Assembly: GCA_030748635.1 (NCBI GenBank)
Contig: JASMLP010000196.1
Location: 1 to 54,443, forward strand
Direction of reading: 5' to 3'
DNA: 54,443 nt
From: Planctomycetota bacterium
GTDB lineage: Bacteria > Planctomycetota > JACQVV01 > JASMLP01
The notes under the pieces: model-generated
What the model saw: the letters and a program-made list of their open reading frames with translations, nothing else
Told to the model about the DNA's origin: nothing
Database searches by the model: none
Translations under genes and position numbers: made by a program
Part shown: positions 44,283-54,443 of the stretch, in pieces
How the letters are laid out: every line of letters begins with the position of its first letter
Numbering within the stretch: the first letter of the stretch is position 1

Positions 44283-45193
44283 ACACCTCCCCATCCGAGC
44301 CTGAAAACACACCGTCCGAATCCGCCCCTCGTACCGCCTTCGTCGCTCTGATCGGACGCACCAATATCGGCAAATCGAGTCTTGTCAACCGATTCGTCGA
44401 AGCCAAGGTTTCGATCGTGACCGATCGGCAACAGACCACCCGGCGTAATGTTCTGGGGGTATGGACCGAGGGCGAAGTCCAGATCGTCTTCGTCGACACT
44501 CCCGGCCTCCACCGCCCCCAGGACAGCGAGGGCAAACGGATGCTTCGTGAATCTCGAATCGCCCTGGAGGGGATCGATCTGGTGCTCGCGCTGGTCGAAC
44601 CCGGGGACCGACTCCAGGGAGGAACTCAGCATCTCATCGATACTCTGATCCGGTGCGGGTCTCCCAGGAGCGTACTGGTCATCAACAAGATCGACACGGT
44701 GCCGCCCACATCCAAGGCGGTACGTGAAACCGCCGAGACCCTCTGCTCAGCCTATCCCTTCCAGAAAATTTTCCCCATCAGCGCGCTTCATGGAGACGGC
44801 ACCCAACTTCTATTTGAAAACATCCTCGAAGTCGCCCAGCCCGGCCCGTGGCACTTTCCCTCCGAAGAAGTCTCCAATGTCGGCCAGGAAGAGTACGCCG
44901 CGGAGATCATCCGGGAAAAAGCCATGCAACTCACCGAACAAGAGGTGCCTCATCACATCCGGGTCCGTATCGACCACTTGACCCGTTCAGAGAAAGGGGA
45001 CTGGCGAATTCACGCCACGATCCTGGTCGACACCGAAAGTCGCAAGGGGATCCTGATCGGCTCCCGAGGTAAAAAAATCAAAGAGATCGGAACCGCCGCT
45101 CGCCTGGAGTTGCAGGAAATCCTCGATGCCCCGGTCGTTCTCAAAACCCAGGTGAGCATAGAGAAAAACTGGCGGCAACGATCTGGAGATTGA
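44279..45193 (+). CDS. era: GTPase Era
   Basis: This 304-residue GTPase assists 16S rRNA maturation and 30S assembly. Motifs: G1 ALIGRTNIGKSSLVNRF (T and S where many Era have P and T), G2 TTRRNVLG, G3 DTPGLHRP, G4 VINKIDTV and G5 ISALHGDG. The C-terminal KH domain has LIGSRGKKIKEIGTAARLE. The start is a TTG at 44279, overlapping the previous stop (TTGA); the first about 15 residues are an unconserved Pro/Ser/Glu extension. It ends the long plus-strand run. A six-base-pair hairpin lies just after the stop. Confidence 0.95.
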   Translation: MNTSPSEPENTPSESAPRTAFVALIGRTNIGKSSLVNRFVEAKVSIVTDRQQTTRRNVLGVWTEGEVQIVFVDTPGLHRPQDSEGKRMLRESRIALEGIDLVLALVEPGDRLQGGTQHLIDTLIRCGSPRSVLVINKIDTVPPTSKAVRETAETLCSAYPFQKIFPISALHGDGTQLLFENILEVAQPGPWHFPSEEVSNVGQEEYAAEIIREKAMQLTEQEVPHHIRVRIDHLTRSEKGDWRIHATILVDTESRKGILIGSRGKKIKEIGTAARLELQEILDAPVVLKTQVSIEKNWRQRSGD

Positions 45194-45196
45194 ACG

Positions 45197-45214
45197 ATCC
45201 GGAAAAGACCGGAT
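45197..45214 (+). other. Hairpin directly after era
   Basis: ATCCGG (45197-45202) pairs with CCGGAT (45209-45214) over a six-base loop, four bases after the era stop. No T tract follows, so a terminator role is uncertain. Confidence 0.35.
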
Positions 45215-45293
45215 GCAGAAAGAATAGACTCTCCACACCCGGCCCACGCGATCACGAACCGCTGCACCCCACTTCGATGCGGGGTCGTTGAAC

Positions 45294-45440
45294 TTATCGA
45301 ACACGTATCCCCTGAAGAAAAGGCATACGCCCCAGAACTCCGCTAATCGTCACCTTGGCACCGCCCCCGCCGGGCTTCTTTTTCTTGAACGTGGGGTGAT
45401 ATAGAGCGCGCGATCCAGTCTGGACAATATTCATTTTCAT
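45294..45440 (-). CDS. Small basic Gly/Lys protein with strong ribosome-binding site, unknown function
   Basis: This 48-codon ORF is in the gap between era and the tRNA. The ATG at 45440 is preceded by AAGGAG eight bases away, one of the best Shine-Dalgarno sites in the window. The product starts MKMNIVQTGSRALYHPTF, has a KKKKPGGGGAK centre and ends VTISGVLGRMPFLQGIRVR (19 residues). It is basic, without a membrane span. It might be a nucleic-acid-binding peptide or a precursor peptide; neither is proved, and no modification genes are near. It is too short for standard ORF cut-offs. No clear promoter was found. It is antisense to nothing known. Confidence 0.55.
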   Translation of the reverse strand: MKMNIVQTGSRALYHPTFKKKKPGGGGAKVTISGVLGRMPFLQGIRVR

Positions 45441-45510
45441 AACAAATTCTCCTTCCCTAGAAGATGGTTTCGATTCAGGTCATTTCATCCCCGGTATCCG
45501 GTTCCACCTC

Positions 45511-45543
45511 CCCTCCTCTCACTCAGGAGGGAATATTGTTTTT
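45511..45543 (+). terminator. Seven-base-pair hairpin with T tract, possible terminator
   Basis: CCCTCCT (45511-45517) and AGGAGGG (45525-45531) form a stem over a seven-base loop; five T follow at 45539-45543, seven bases on. On the plus strand it could end read-through from era. On the minus strand the same hairpin would lie about 70 nt ahead of the small 48-codon gene and could act in its leader. Confidence 0.4.
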
Positions 45544-45630
45544 CTCCTCCCGAACAATCTCGCCAGAGCATCGAGAGAACTGCACCCGAAGAACAACGCC
45601 CCCCGATACGGCCCGGTCCGGGTAAGATGG

Positions 45631-45658
45631 TTGACAACCGACGGAAACGAGCCATAGT
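45631..45658 (+). promoter_or_regulatory. Promoter of tRNA-Pro
   Basis: A perfect TTGACA (45631-45636) with CATAGT (45653-45658) after 16 bases, placing the start about 10-15 bases before the tRNA at 45678. The -10 matches four of six positions. Confidence 0.65.
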
Positions 45659-45677
45659 GGTGCGGCGATCATTTCAC

Positions 45678-45755
45678 CGGGGTGTGGCTCAGCTTGGCTA
45701 GAGCGCTGCGTTCGGGTCGCAGAGGTCGCAGGTTCGAATCCTGTCACCCCGACCA
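45678..45755 (+). tRNA. tRNA-Pro (anticodon CGG)
   Basis: A complete cloverleaf is readable. Acceptor CGGGGTG pairs with CACCCCG; the anticodon stem CTGCG/CGCAG encloses TTCGGGT, giving anticodon CGG for CCG proline codons; the T arm is GCAGG-TTCGAAT-CCTGT. The discriminator is A, as expected for proline, and CCA is encoded at 45753-45755. CGG reads CCG, common in this GC-rich region. Confidence 0.95.
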
Positions 45756-45762
45756 ATAGACC

Positions 45763-45806
45763 AAGAGCCGCCTGCGGGTTACAACTTTGACCTGTGGGCG
45801 GCTCTT
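45763..45806 (+). terminator. Large hairpin just after the tRNA
   Basis: AAGAGCCGCC (45763-45772) and GGCGGCTCTT (45797-45806) are a perfect ten-base-pair stem around 24 bases, inside which CGGGT and ACCTG can pair with one G-U. It begins eight bases after the CCA end. No T tract follows. It probably forms the 3' end of the tRNA transcript; an attachment-site function is not indicated because no duplicate of the tRNA end was noticed. Confidence 0.45.
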
Positions 45807-45842
45807 CGTTACTGGAACCGTTCTGAAAACGTCGCTTCTAAC

Positions 45843-46610
45843 TCAGGATTTGCGCCCGCTACCCACGGCCTGAAGGCGCCCTATAATCCCCTGCACGGTA
45901 TCCGGATGGCTCCACAGATCGACCAGGGCCTGACGAGATTCATCGGTCTCCTTCGCGCAGCGCTCCAGCGCGGGCTCCAGAAGAAGTCGTTTGTTATAGG
46001 CGTACCCGACCGCGGGGGAAGTGGCCAGTTGTCGAGCCAATTCCAAGCTCCGAGAACTCAGCGCCTCGGCGTCGGGGAGACATTCGTGAAGGAATCCGTT
46101 TTCCAACGCTTCGGCGGCCGGATACAACGTCCCCTCGAGGACCGCCCGCCCCAATCGATGAGCCGGAAGTCCCGTGCGAAGAATCTCGAACGCTTCCCGG
46201 GGAAAAGCGATCCCGAACGCGCTCTCGTTGACCCCGATCTTGTGCGGTCCCGACCAGGATAGACGTAAATCGCACGCCAGAGCCAGGATCGCACCTCCCG
46301 CGATCGCATGCCCCTCGACCTGAGCCACGGTCGGTTTGGGGAGTGTCCAGAGAGCGTTGATACCGTCATTTTCCCCGATACGAGACAGTTCGGAGGCCCC
46401 CCCACCGGCAACCGCCTTGAGGTCCAACCCGGCCGAGAAAAACTTGGCGTTCCCGCGGACCAGAACCGCGCGAACGGTATCTTCCGCGGCGCACCCGTCG
46501 ATCACGGTTTTCAGGTCGGCCAGAAATTCGGTCGTAATCGCGTTGGCCGGAGGCCGATCAAACGTCACCACCCGGACCCCGCCAACCTCATCGTGATACT
46601 TCACCAACAT
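45843..46610 (-). CDS. Enoyl-CoA hydratase/isomerase family protein
   Basis: This 255-residue crotonase-fold protein has the oxyanion-hole segments FFSAGLDLKAVA and VEGHAIAGGAILALACDLRL and the substrate loop GVNESAFGIAFPREAFEIL. It may hydrate or isomerise enoyl-CoA. The glutamate pattern near the active site is not fully canonical: one Glu is in NESAF, and the second expected place reads FPREA, so the exact reaction is open (delta-isomerase or CoA-thioester hydrolase are alternatives). The ATG at 46610 has GGAG seven bases upstream; the reading to 46712 is unsupported. It may act with the branched-chain dehydrogenase at the left of the window in acyl-CoA breakdown. It is divergent from the PqaA gene. 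Confidence 0.87.
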   Translation of the reverse strand: MLVKYHDEVGGVRVVTFDRPPANAITTEFLADLKTVIDGCAAEDTVRAVLVRGNAKFFSAGLDLKAVAGGGASELSRIGENDGINALWTLPKPTVAQVEGHAIAGGAILALACDLRLSWSGPHKIGVNESAFGIAFPREAFEILRTGLPAHRLGRAVLEGTLYPAAEALENGFLHECLPDAEALSSRSLELARQLATSPAVGYAYNKRLLLEPALERCAKETDESRQALVDLWSHPDTVQGIIGRLQAVGSGRKS

Positions 46611-46811
46611 AGCATCTCTCCCCGTGGACTCGTCAAAAGCTAGGATTGTAACGGTCTTCTCTTTCGGTTCGAAGTCCAATCTCACCTTGCCCTGACCCGA
46701 GACTCGTGGCACCCTCGACCACGTACTCCCACTCTCACTTGGCGATCCCGGCAGAATCCCAGCCCCAACCCCTTCTGAACCGTATCCCCTTTCGCCGCTC
46801 CAGGAGATTCG

Positions 46812-48170
46812 ATGATCTCGACGACTTCCCTTCCACGCCTACGTCTTCTTTTCGGCTCTCTCCTGTTCCTGGTCTCCCTGGCCGGACCGTCCCAGGCCGA
46901 CTTGCTGGAATATGTTCAGAAGGAAGACCCCACCTACCAGTACGAAATTCGCAAAGAACTCGACTTTCCTCAGGCCCGCGGCTTCCTGATTCACATGATC
47001 TCCCAGAACTGGAGAGGGCTCACCTGGAGTCACTGGATCCTGCTGGTCAGCCCCAAAAACCAGCGTCATGAAAATGCCGCCACCCTCATCATTCGCGGCG
47101 GTCGAAACGGACCCGCCCCGCGCATCAGTTCGGAACGAACCTTCTACATCACCGCTCTGGCCGAACGTCTCGGCTGTCCATTCGCCATGCTTTTCCAGAT
47201 CCCCAACCAGCCTATCCTGGGCGATCGAAGTGAAGATGAATTGATCGCCTATACCTTCGATCAGTTTCTCAAAACCGGGGAAACCGACTGGCCGCTCTTG
47301 CTCCCGATGACCAAAAGCGTCATCCGGGCCATGGATTGTATTCAGGAGATCCTCCTCCAGAAAACCGAACGAAAGATTACCCGATTCTGTGTCACCGGCG
47401 GCTCCAAGCGTGGTTGGACAACCTGGCTCACGGCCGCGTGCGATCCCCGAGTGGTCGCCATCGCTCCCCTGGCCATCGACACCTTGAACATGAGCCGCCA
47501 ACTTTCTCATCAACTCGACGCTTGGGGATCCTTTTCCAAGCAGATCGCCGACTACACCCAGATCGATCTCCCGGGACGGATGAAAAAAGACCCGCGGGGT
47601 CAAGCGCTCCTCCAACTCGTCGACCCCTACAGCTATCGGGAACGGGTTCAAATCCCCAAGATGATCTTCGTGGGTACCAACGACCGTTACTGGCCGCTCG
47701 ATTCCGCCTCCCTCTATTTCCAGGATCTCGAAGGACCCAGCTTCCTTTATTACGTCCCCAACGCCGGACACAGCCTGTCCCAGGCGGTCATTCCACATGT
47801 CTGTTCCTTTTTCGACCGAGTCCTGAACCTCCGCCCTCTCCCCCAGATCCAGACCACCTTCGCCCTCGATGAACGCTCGGCGACCGTCACCACAGTTTCT
47901 TCGGTCCAGCCGCTTCGAGTTGAATTGTGGCAAGCGTATTCCGACACCCGCGACTTCCGCGATTCACGGTGGAGTTCCCGTCCGGTGACCCCCAACGCCG
48001 CGGGCGCTTTCGTGGCTCACCTTCCCCGCCCCCGAAAACCGGGCACTCATCTGGCCTTCTACCTCCAGCTCCATCTTCGCGAAGGTTCGGGGACCCTCGG
48101 ATTTTCCAGTCCGATCAAACTTCTACCCGCTCCAGCCCAACCCGACTCCTCTTCCCAAAGTCCCCGATGA
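46812..48170 (+). CDS. PhoPQ-activated pathogenicity-related (PqaA) family secreted hydrolase
   Basis: This 452-residue protein begins with a signal peptide (RLRLLFGSLLFLVSLAGPSQA, cut near residue 29) and then the PqaA domain: PILGDRSEDELIAYTFDQF, the nucleophile motif VTGGSKRGWTTWL, and the charge-relay-like FVGTNDRYWP and NAGHSLS. It is an alpha/beta-hydrolase relative of unknown substrate, found in Dictyostelium (AprA), Salmonella and, often, Planctomycetota. The C-terminal 110 residues form an Ig-like or beta-sandwich domain. AGGAG lies five bases before the ATG. It overlaps the BNR protein by 4 nt. Confidence 0.9.
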   Translation: MISTTSLPRLRLLFGSLLFLVSLAGPSQADLLEYVQKEDPTYQYEIRKELDFPQARGFLIHMISQNWRGLTWSHWILLVSPKNQRHENAATLIIRGGRNGPAPRISSERTFYITALAERLGCPFAMLFQIPNQPILGDRSEDELIAYTFDQFLKTGETDWPLLLPMTKSVIRAMDCIQEILLQKTERKITRFCVTGGSKRGWTTWLTAACDPRVVAIAPLAIDTLNMSRQLSHQLDAWGSFSKQIADYTQIDLPGRMKKDPRGQALLQLVDPYSYRERVQIPKMIFVGTNDRYWPLDSASLYFQDLEGPSFLYYVPNAGHSLSQAVIPHVCSFFDRVLNLRPLPQIQTTFALDERSATVTTVSSVQPLRVELWQAYSDTRDFRDSRWSSRPVTPNAAGAFVAHLPRPRKPGTHLAFYLQLHLREGSGTLGFSSPIKLLPAPAQPDSSSQSPR

Positions 48171-49171
48171 AACCGTCATTCCGGATCGAAGACCGAACAC
48201 GAGCTTGCCCGATCGGTCCGGACAATCCTCGCAACTCCGAGGCGGACCTGATCCTGGAAGCGGATGGCGCTCTCTTTCTGACCTACACCGAATTCGTCGA
48301 TGGAGCGGGCGACTTCGATCGCTCCCGCATCGCGCTCCGGACCCGTTCCGACCGAGAACTCCACTGGTCCCCTTCGCGACTCCTGCTGGAGAATCCGACC
48401 GGTCTCAACGCCATGTGCCCCTCTCTCCTGGATCTCGGTCCGATCCGCCTCCTACTCTATCTACGCAAAAATGCGTTGAACGACTGCCGCGGCTGGCTCG
48501 CGCGCTCATCGGATCGAGGAATCTCCTGGCACGAGGAAGAGACACTCATCACCCAGCGTCCCGGATACTGGGTGATCGAAAACGGATGCCTTCGACTCCT
48601 GCCGTCCGGACGTCTGATCACCGCGGGCGCCTTTACCCAGGAGTACCGTTCCGGCTGTACCTTCCGCTCCATCCCCCTCTTTTCCGACGATCAAGGAGCC
48701 ACCTGGTCCGAAGGAGAACCGATCGAGATTCCCGCTGCCTGGGGGGCCCTGGAACCCGAAGTGGCCGCGCTGCCCAGCGGAGATCTGGTCATGCTTCTGC
48801 GAACCGGCCTGGGCGGTCCTTGGATCTGTCACTCCAGCGACGAAGGAGCCACCTGGTCCCGACCTCATCCCACCGGGCTCCGTTCGCCCAACAGCCCTCA
48901 TACCGTGACCACGGCGCCGGACGGATCTCTTCTCCTCCTCTACAACGATTCCGATCAACTTCGCACCCCACTCTCGATCGCCCGCTCTACCGATGGAGGA
49001 ATCTCCTGGCTTCGAGAAGGCGACCTGGACTCGAATCCCAACCGGCGCTTCGGCTACCCCTCGTGTACCTGGGATGGAGATCGCCTTCTGGCCACCTGGT
49101 ACGAAGCTCCGCCGGGCCCCCCTCCGGGAAATTGTGAAATCATCTACGCCCAGATCCACGGGCTGATCTAA
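48167..49171 (+). CDS. BNR-repeat sialidase-like protein
   Basis: This 334-residue six-bladed beta-propeller shows four Asp boxes: SSDRGISWHEE, SDDQGATWSEG, SSDEGATWSRP and STDGGISWLRE. This is the sialidase/neuraminidase superfamily, whose Planctomycetota members are often of unknown substrate. No signal peptide is seen at the ATG (48167), which overlaps the PqaA stop (ATGA), so it may be cytosolic. The catalytic Arg triad was not traceable with certainty, and sialidase activity cannot be affirmed. It could act on sugars released after the PqaA hydrolase; that is inference. Confidence 0.85.
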   Translation: MKPSFRIEDRTRACPIGPDNPRNSEADLILEADGALFLTYTEFVDGAGDFDRSRIALRTRSDRELHWSPSRLLLENPTGLNAMCPSLLDLGPIRLLLYLRKNALNDCRGWLARSSDRGISWHEEETLITQRPGYWVIENGCLRLLPSGRLITAGAFTQEYRSGCTFRSIPLFSDDQGATWSEGEPIEIPAAWGALEPEVAALPSGDLVMLLRTGLGGPWICHSSDEGATWSRPHPTGLRSPNSPHTVTTAPDGSLLLLYNDSDQLRTPLSIARSTDGGISWLREGDLDSNPNRRFGYPSCTWDGDRLLATWYEAPPGPPPGNCEIIYAQIHGLI

Positions 49172-49190
49172 TCCATCCAGGAAATCATCC

Positions 49191-52531
<3,341 letters not shown>

Positions 52532-53527
52532 TCACCGGAGAACATGCAGCTTGCGACTGATGACATAATCCGGCCACCCGGGAAGAACGATCCGAAGGTT
52601 CAGTGTCCAGGACACCCGATTGTGGTTGAAATCGAAACTGGGCGCGGCCTCTTCGGGAATATGAATCTCCTCCTCGAATTCAACCCGTTGCCCCCGCATG
52701 TAGCGCGTGCCCGCTTCGAGCATGTCAAACGACTCCTCGCGCAGGGTGTGAGTATGAGTGGTTTGCTGACTTCCCGAACCGCTCACCGCCACCTCTTGCC
52801 CGGTCAGAGAGAGATGGATCCTATCGACACGCACGCTGCGTCGAGGCTGGAACATCAGTCGTCCGATCGCAACGTCCCCGCCGACCACCGGGTGCGGTTC
52901 GAGCGAGAACTCCACTTTGCCAAGCCTATACTCCACGATCCGGTTACGAAATATGTATGCCGCGACCCCCACCATCAACAGGAGCAGAAAGAAGCTGCCT
53001 TCGGGCACCCAAAGCGTGCCCATCGTCAAACTGGGAACGAGGGTTCGCAAGAGGAAGATAATGACGAGAACATAGAGACAACCCACCCCCGACGAACGAG
53101 ACGCGCCCGACAACTCGGCCGGGGCCACGCCTTCCGACCCGGAGCCCGAGCGGTCCCCCGGACCGAGCGAGAACTCCCTCTCGGCCTTGGGATCGAAGGC
53201 CCAAGGAATATCGGCGCTCGCTTTCAGGTACCAGTCGATGTTGATCAGATGACCATGATAGGTCATCGGTTCGGAGGGAGCCTCGATCTCGAACGGATAC
53301 AACAGTTCATCCCCCGCCGTCCACAACCCCTGAAAAAGCTGAATCGCCTCTCCCTTCCCACCATCCCGATTGCCTCTCCCGTGGGTCGACCAGGTGGGGC
53401 GCAGACTCAACCCATCGCAGCGGCAATCGGCATTCACATCGACCAGCACCTGACCCCGAATCGTCTCCCCGGGACGAAATACCCGGTTCGGTTCCTCGAT
53501 CAGAACTTCCAGTTCACAACGACTCAT
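52532..53527 (-). CDS. Arrestin-fold membrane protein, copy 1
   Basis: This 331-residue protein has two arrestin-like beta-sandwich halves separated by membrane segments. The first half: LEVLIEEPNRVFRPGETIRG, then LINIDWYLKASADIPWAFDP. The middle has two hydrophobic helices (about 156-176 and 185-200, GCLYVLVIIFLLRTLV; EGSFFLLLLMVGVAAYIF). The second half: VEFSLEPHPVVGGDVAIG, VRVDRIHLSLTGQEVAVSG and the end VLPGWPDYVISRKLHVL. The fold is known from eukaryotic arrestins and bacterial Spo0M-like proteins. AAGGAG lies six bases before the ATG at 53527. Copy 2 lies immediately upstream. The function is unknown; a scaffold at the membrane is plausible. Confidence 0.7.
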   Translation of the reverse strand: MSRCELEVLIEEPNRVFRPGETIRGQVLVDVNADCRCDGLSLRPTWSTHGRGNRDGGKGEAIQLFQGLWTAGDELLYPFEIEAPSEPMTYHGHLINIDWYLKASADIPWAFDPKAEREFSLGPGDRSGSGSEGVAPAELSGASRSSGVGCLYVLVIIFLLRTLVPSLTMGTLWVPEGSFFLLLLMVGVAAYIFRNRIVEYRLGKVEFSLEPHPVVGGDVAIGRLMFQPRRSVRVDRIHLSLTGQEVAVSGSGSQQTTHTHTLREESFDMLEAGTRYMRGQRVEFEEEIHIPEEAAPSFDFNHNRVSWTLNLRIVLPGWPDYVISRKLHVLR

Positions 53528-53636
53528 GGCGCGCGCTCCTTCCCCTTTTTCTAACAAGCTTTACCGACAAAAAAGAAATAGACCCTCGCGAAAAACCAAC
53601 TCGATCCCACCGAGTTCCTGGGGAACAACCGACCGA

Positions 53637-54443
53637 TCAATCGAGAACATGAAACCTGCGGCTGACGTTAAAGTCTGGCCACCCGGGGATAACGATCCGC
53701 AGATCCACGGTCCAGAATACCTGATTGTAAGTGAACCTAAAACTCGGCGCAGCCTCCACGGGAACAGGAATCTCCTCCTCCAATTCAACACGTGGACCCC
53801 GCGTGTATTGCGTGCCCACTTCGAGCATGTCAAACAACTCCTCGTGCAGGGTGTGCGTATGGGTAGTTGCAGAACTCCACGTGCCGCTAACCACCTCCTC
53901 TTCGCCGGTCAGACAGAGCTGGATCCTGTCGACACGAACACTGTCTCCAGGTTCGAATGTCAGTCGGCAGATCAGAGCTTCCCCGCCGACCACTTCGGTT
54001 GGTTCGATCGAGAACTCCACCTCGCCAATTTTTTTCTGAGCGAACCGATTCTGAACATGAACCCGAAGCGTTTGTACCACTCCAGCAATCCCCAAAATCA
54101 CGCAAAAGGCAAGAAAACTTCTAAATTTTGGTTGCTCCCAATGGTGGTAAATAACGAAACCCATGAAGCACATAATGAAAGCACAACCGCAACCCAAACG
54201 CCCCTGACGAAGGAAACCCCAATTCCAGAAATCGAATCCCTTCGTAAAAAGAGAGAGCATGGAGGGCTCCTCGTGAGGGAATCCGAAAACCAATCCCTTC
54301 GAAAATGCGTTCGAATCCTCGACCGATGCCACACGTTCCGATCCGGAACTCACACGGTCCCCCGGACCGACAAAGAGCTCCACCTCGGTCTTGGGTTCGA
54401 AGGCCCAAGGAATATCGGCGCTCGCTTCCAGATACCAGTCGAT
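53637..54443 (-). CDS. Arrestin-fold membrane protein, copy 2, cut by window edge
   Basis: The last 268 residues of a paralogue of the gene beside it; the start lies beyond the window. Shared pieces include IDWYLEASADIPWAFEP (IDWYLKASADIPWAFDP in copy 1), VGPGDRVSSGSERVA, VRVDRIQLCLTGEEEVVSG, THTHTLHEELFDMLEVGTQY and VIPGWPDFNVSRRFHVL. The membrane segments between (GCGCAFIMCFMGFVIYHHW and FLAFCVILGIAGVV) differ strongly between copies, and the DNA there is AT-richer. The spacing to copy 1 is 109 nt. Similarity runs about 20 nt past the stop codon, which suggests a fairly recent tandem duplication. Unknown function. Confidence 0.7.
   Translation of the reverse strand: MDWYLEASADIPWAFEPKTEVELFVGPGDRVSSGSERVASVEDSNAFSKGLVFGFPHEEPSMLSLFTKGFDFWNWGFLRQGRLGCGCAFIMCFMGFVIYHHWEQPKFRSFLAFCVILGIAGVVQTLRVHVQNRFAQKKIGEVEFSIEPTEVVGGEALICRLTFEPGDSVRVDRIQLCLTGEEEVVSGTWSSATTHTHTLHEELFDMLEVGTQYTRGPRVELEEEIPVPVEAAPSFRFTYNQVFWTVDLRIVIPGWPDFNVSRRFHVLD

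Noticed and set aside
45523-45756. 77-residue minus-strand ORF opening VGVTGFEPATSATRTQRSSQ
   Set aside because: It is the antisense reading of the tRNA-Pro, a well-known false gene in bacterial annotations.
45745-45806. tRNA 3' end as an integration attachment site
   Set aside because: No second copy of the tRNA end and no integrase or mobile gene is seen in the window.

Overview
The window is a dense, roughly 58% GC bacterial chromosome segment with short intergenic gaps, many 1-4 nt stop/start overlaps (ATGA, GTGA, TTGA, CTGA) and no recognisable insertion sequence, phage, integrase or CRISPR array. Both ends are cut inside genes: an E2 acyltransferase on the left and an arrestin-like gene on the right. 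The gene mix points to a free-living heterotrophic Gram-negative-type bacterium: a branched-chain 2-oxo acid dehydrogenase, an enlarged peptide ABC transporter, a GspK-like pseudopilin, a PqaA-type secreted hydrolase next to a BNR/sialidase-like protein, SpoIIE/RsbW/STAS signalling and DUF2203. This mix is reminiscent of Planctomycetota or a neighbouring candidate phylum. That assignment is an inference from gene content only and is weak.

Layout. 1-3683 (minus): lipA followed by E1alpha, E1beta and E2 of a branched-chain 2-oxo acid dehydrogenase, so lipoate synthesis and its client complex share an operon. 3928-5173 (minus): a BI-1/YccA-family membrane protein and a DUF2203 protein. 5403-7265 (plus): an M17 leucyl aminopeptidase and a small membrane protein. 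7303-17301: a surface-polymer-like block with a family-4 glycosyltransferase and a small helical protein (minus), then a polysaccharide-type flippase, a PHP-domain protein, a giant SDR fusion, an unrecognised 783-residue protein and a membrane-anchored low-complexity protein (plus). 17421-24203 (minus): a complete opp/dpp-type ABC operon whose permeases and binding protein carry unusual extra segments.

24397-31535 (plus): a GspK-like protein, then tpiA, secG, yicC, gmk, a CoaC-only flavoprotein and ftsK. 31696-35301 (plus): rimO, pgsA, pgpA and a GGDEF diguanylate cyclase, all translationally overlapped. A near-consensus promoter at 35315-35343 starts a SpoIIE phosphatase, an RsbW-type kinase and a STAS antagonist (a partner-switching module with no sigma factor beside it), then purF, recJ, pcm, two glycosyltransferases and era. 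45194-45840 holds a 48-codon ORF with a strong ribosome-binding site (minus) and tRNA-Pro(CGG) with its own promoter. 45843-50618: an enoyl-CoA hydratase family protein (minus), then a PqaA-type hydrolase, a BNR-repeat protein and a group II amino acid decarboxylase (plus). 50606-54443 (minus): thiC, downstream of two tandem arrestin-fold membrane proteins.

The best candidates for something undescribed are the 9059-17301 block (an SDR-like domain lacking the catalytic Tyr and Lys, fused to about 450 unassigned residues and overlapping a 783-residue protein of unknown family), the tandem arrestin-like membrane proteins at the right edge, and the 48-codon gene beside the tRNA. No function is proved for any of them from the sequence alone.
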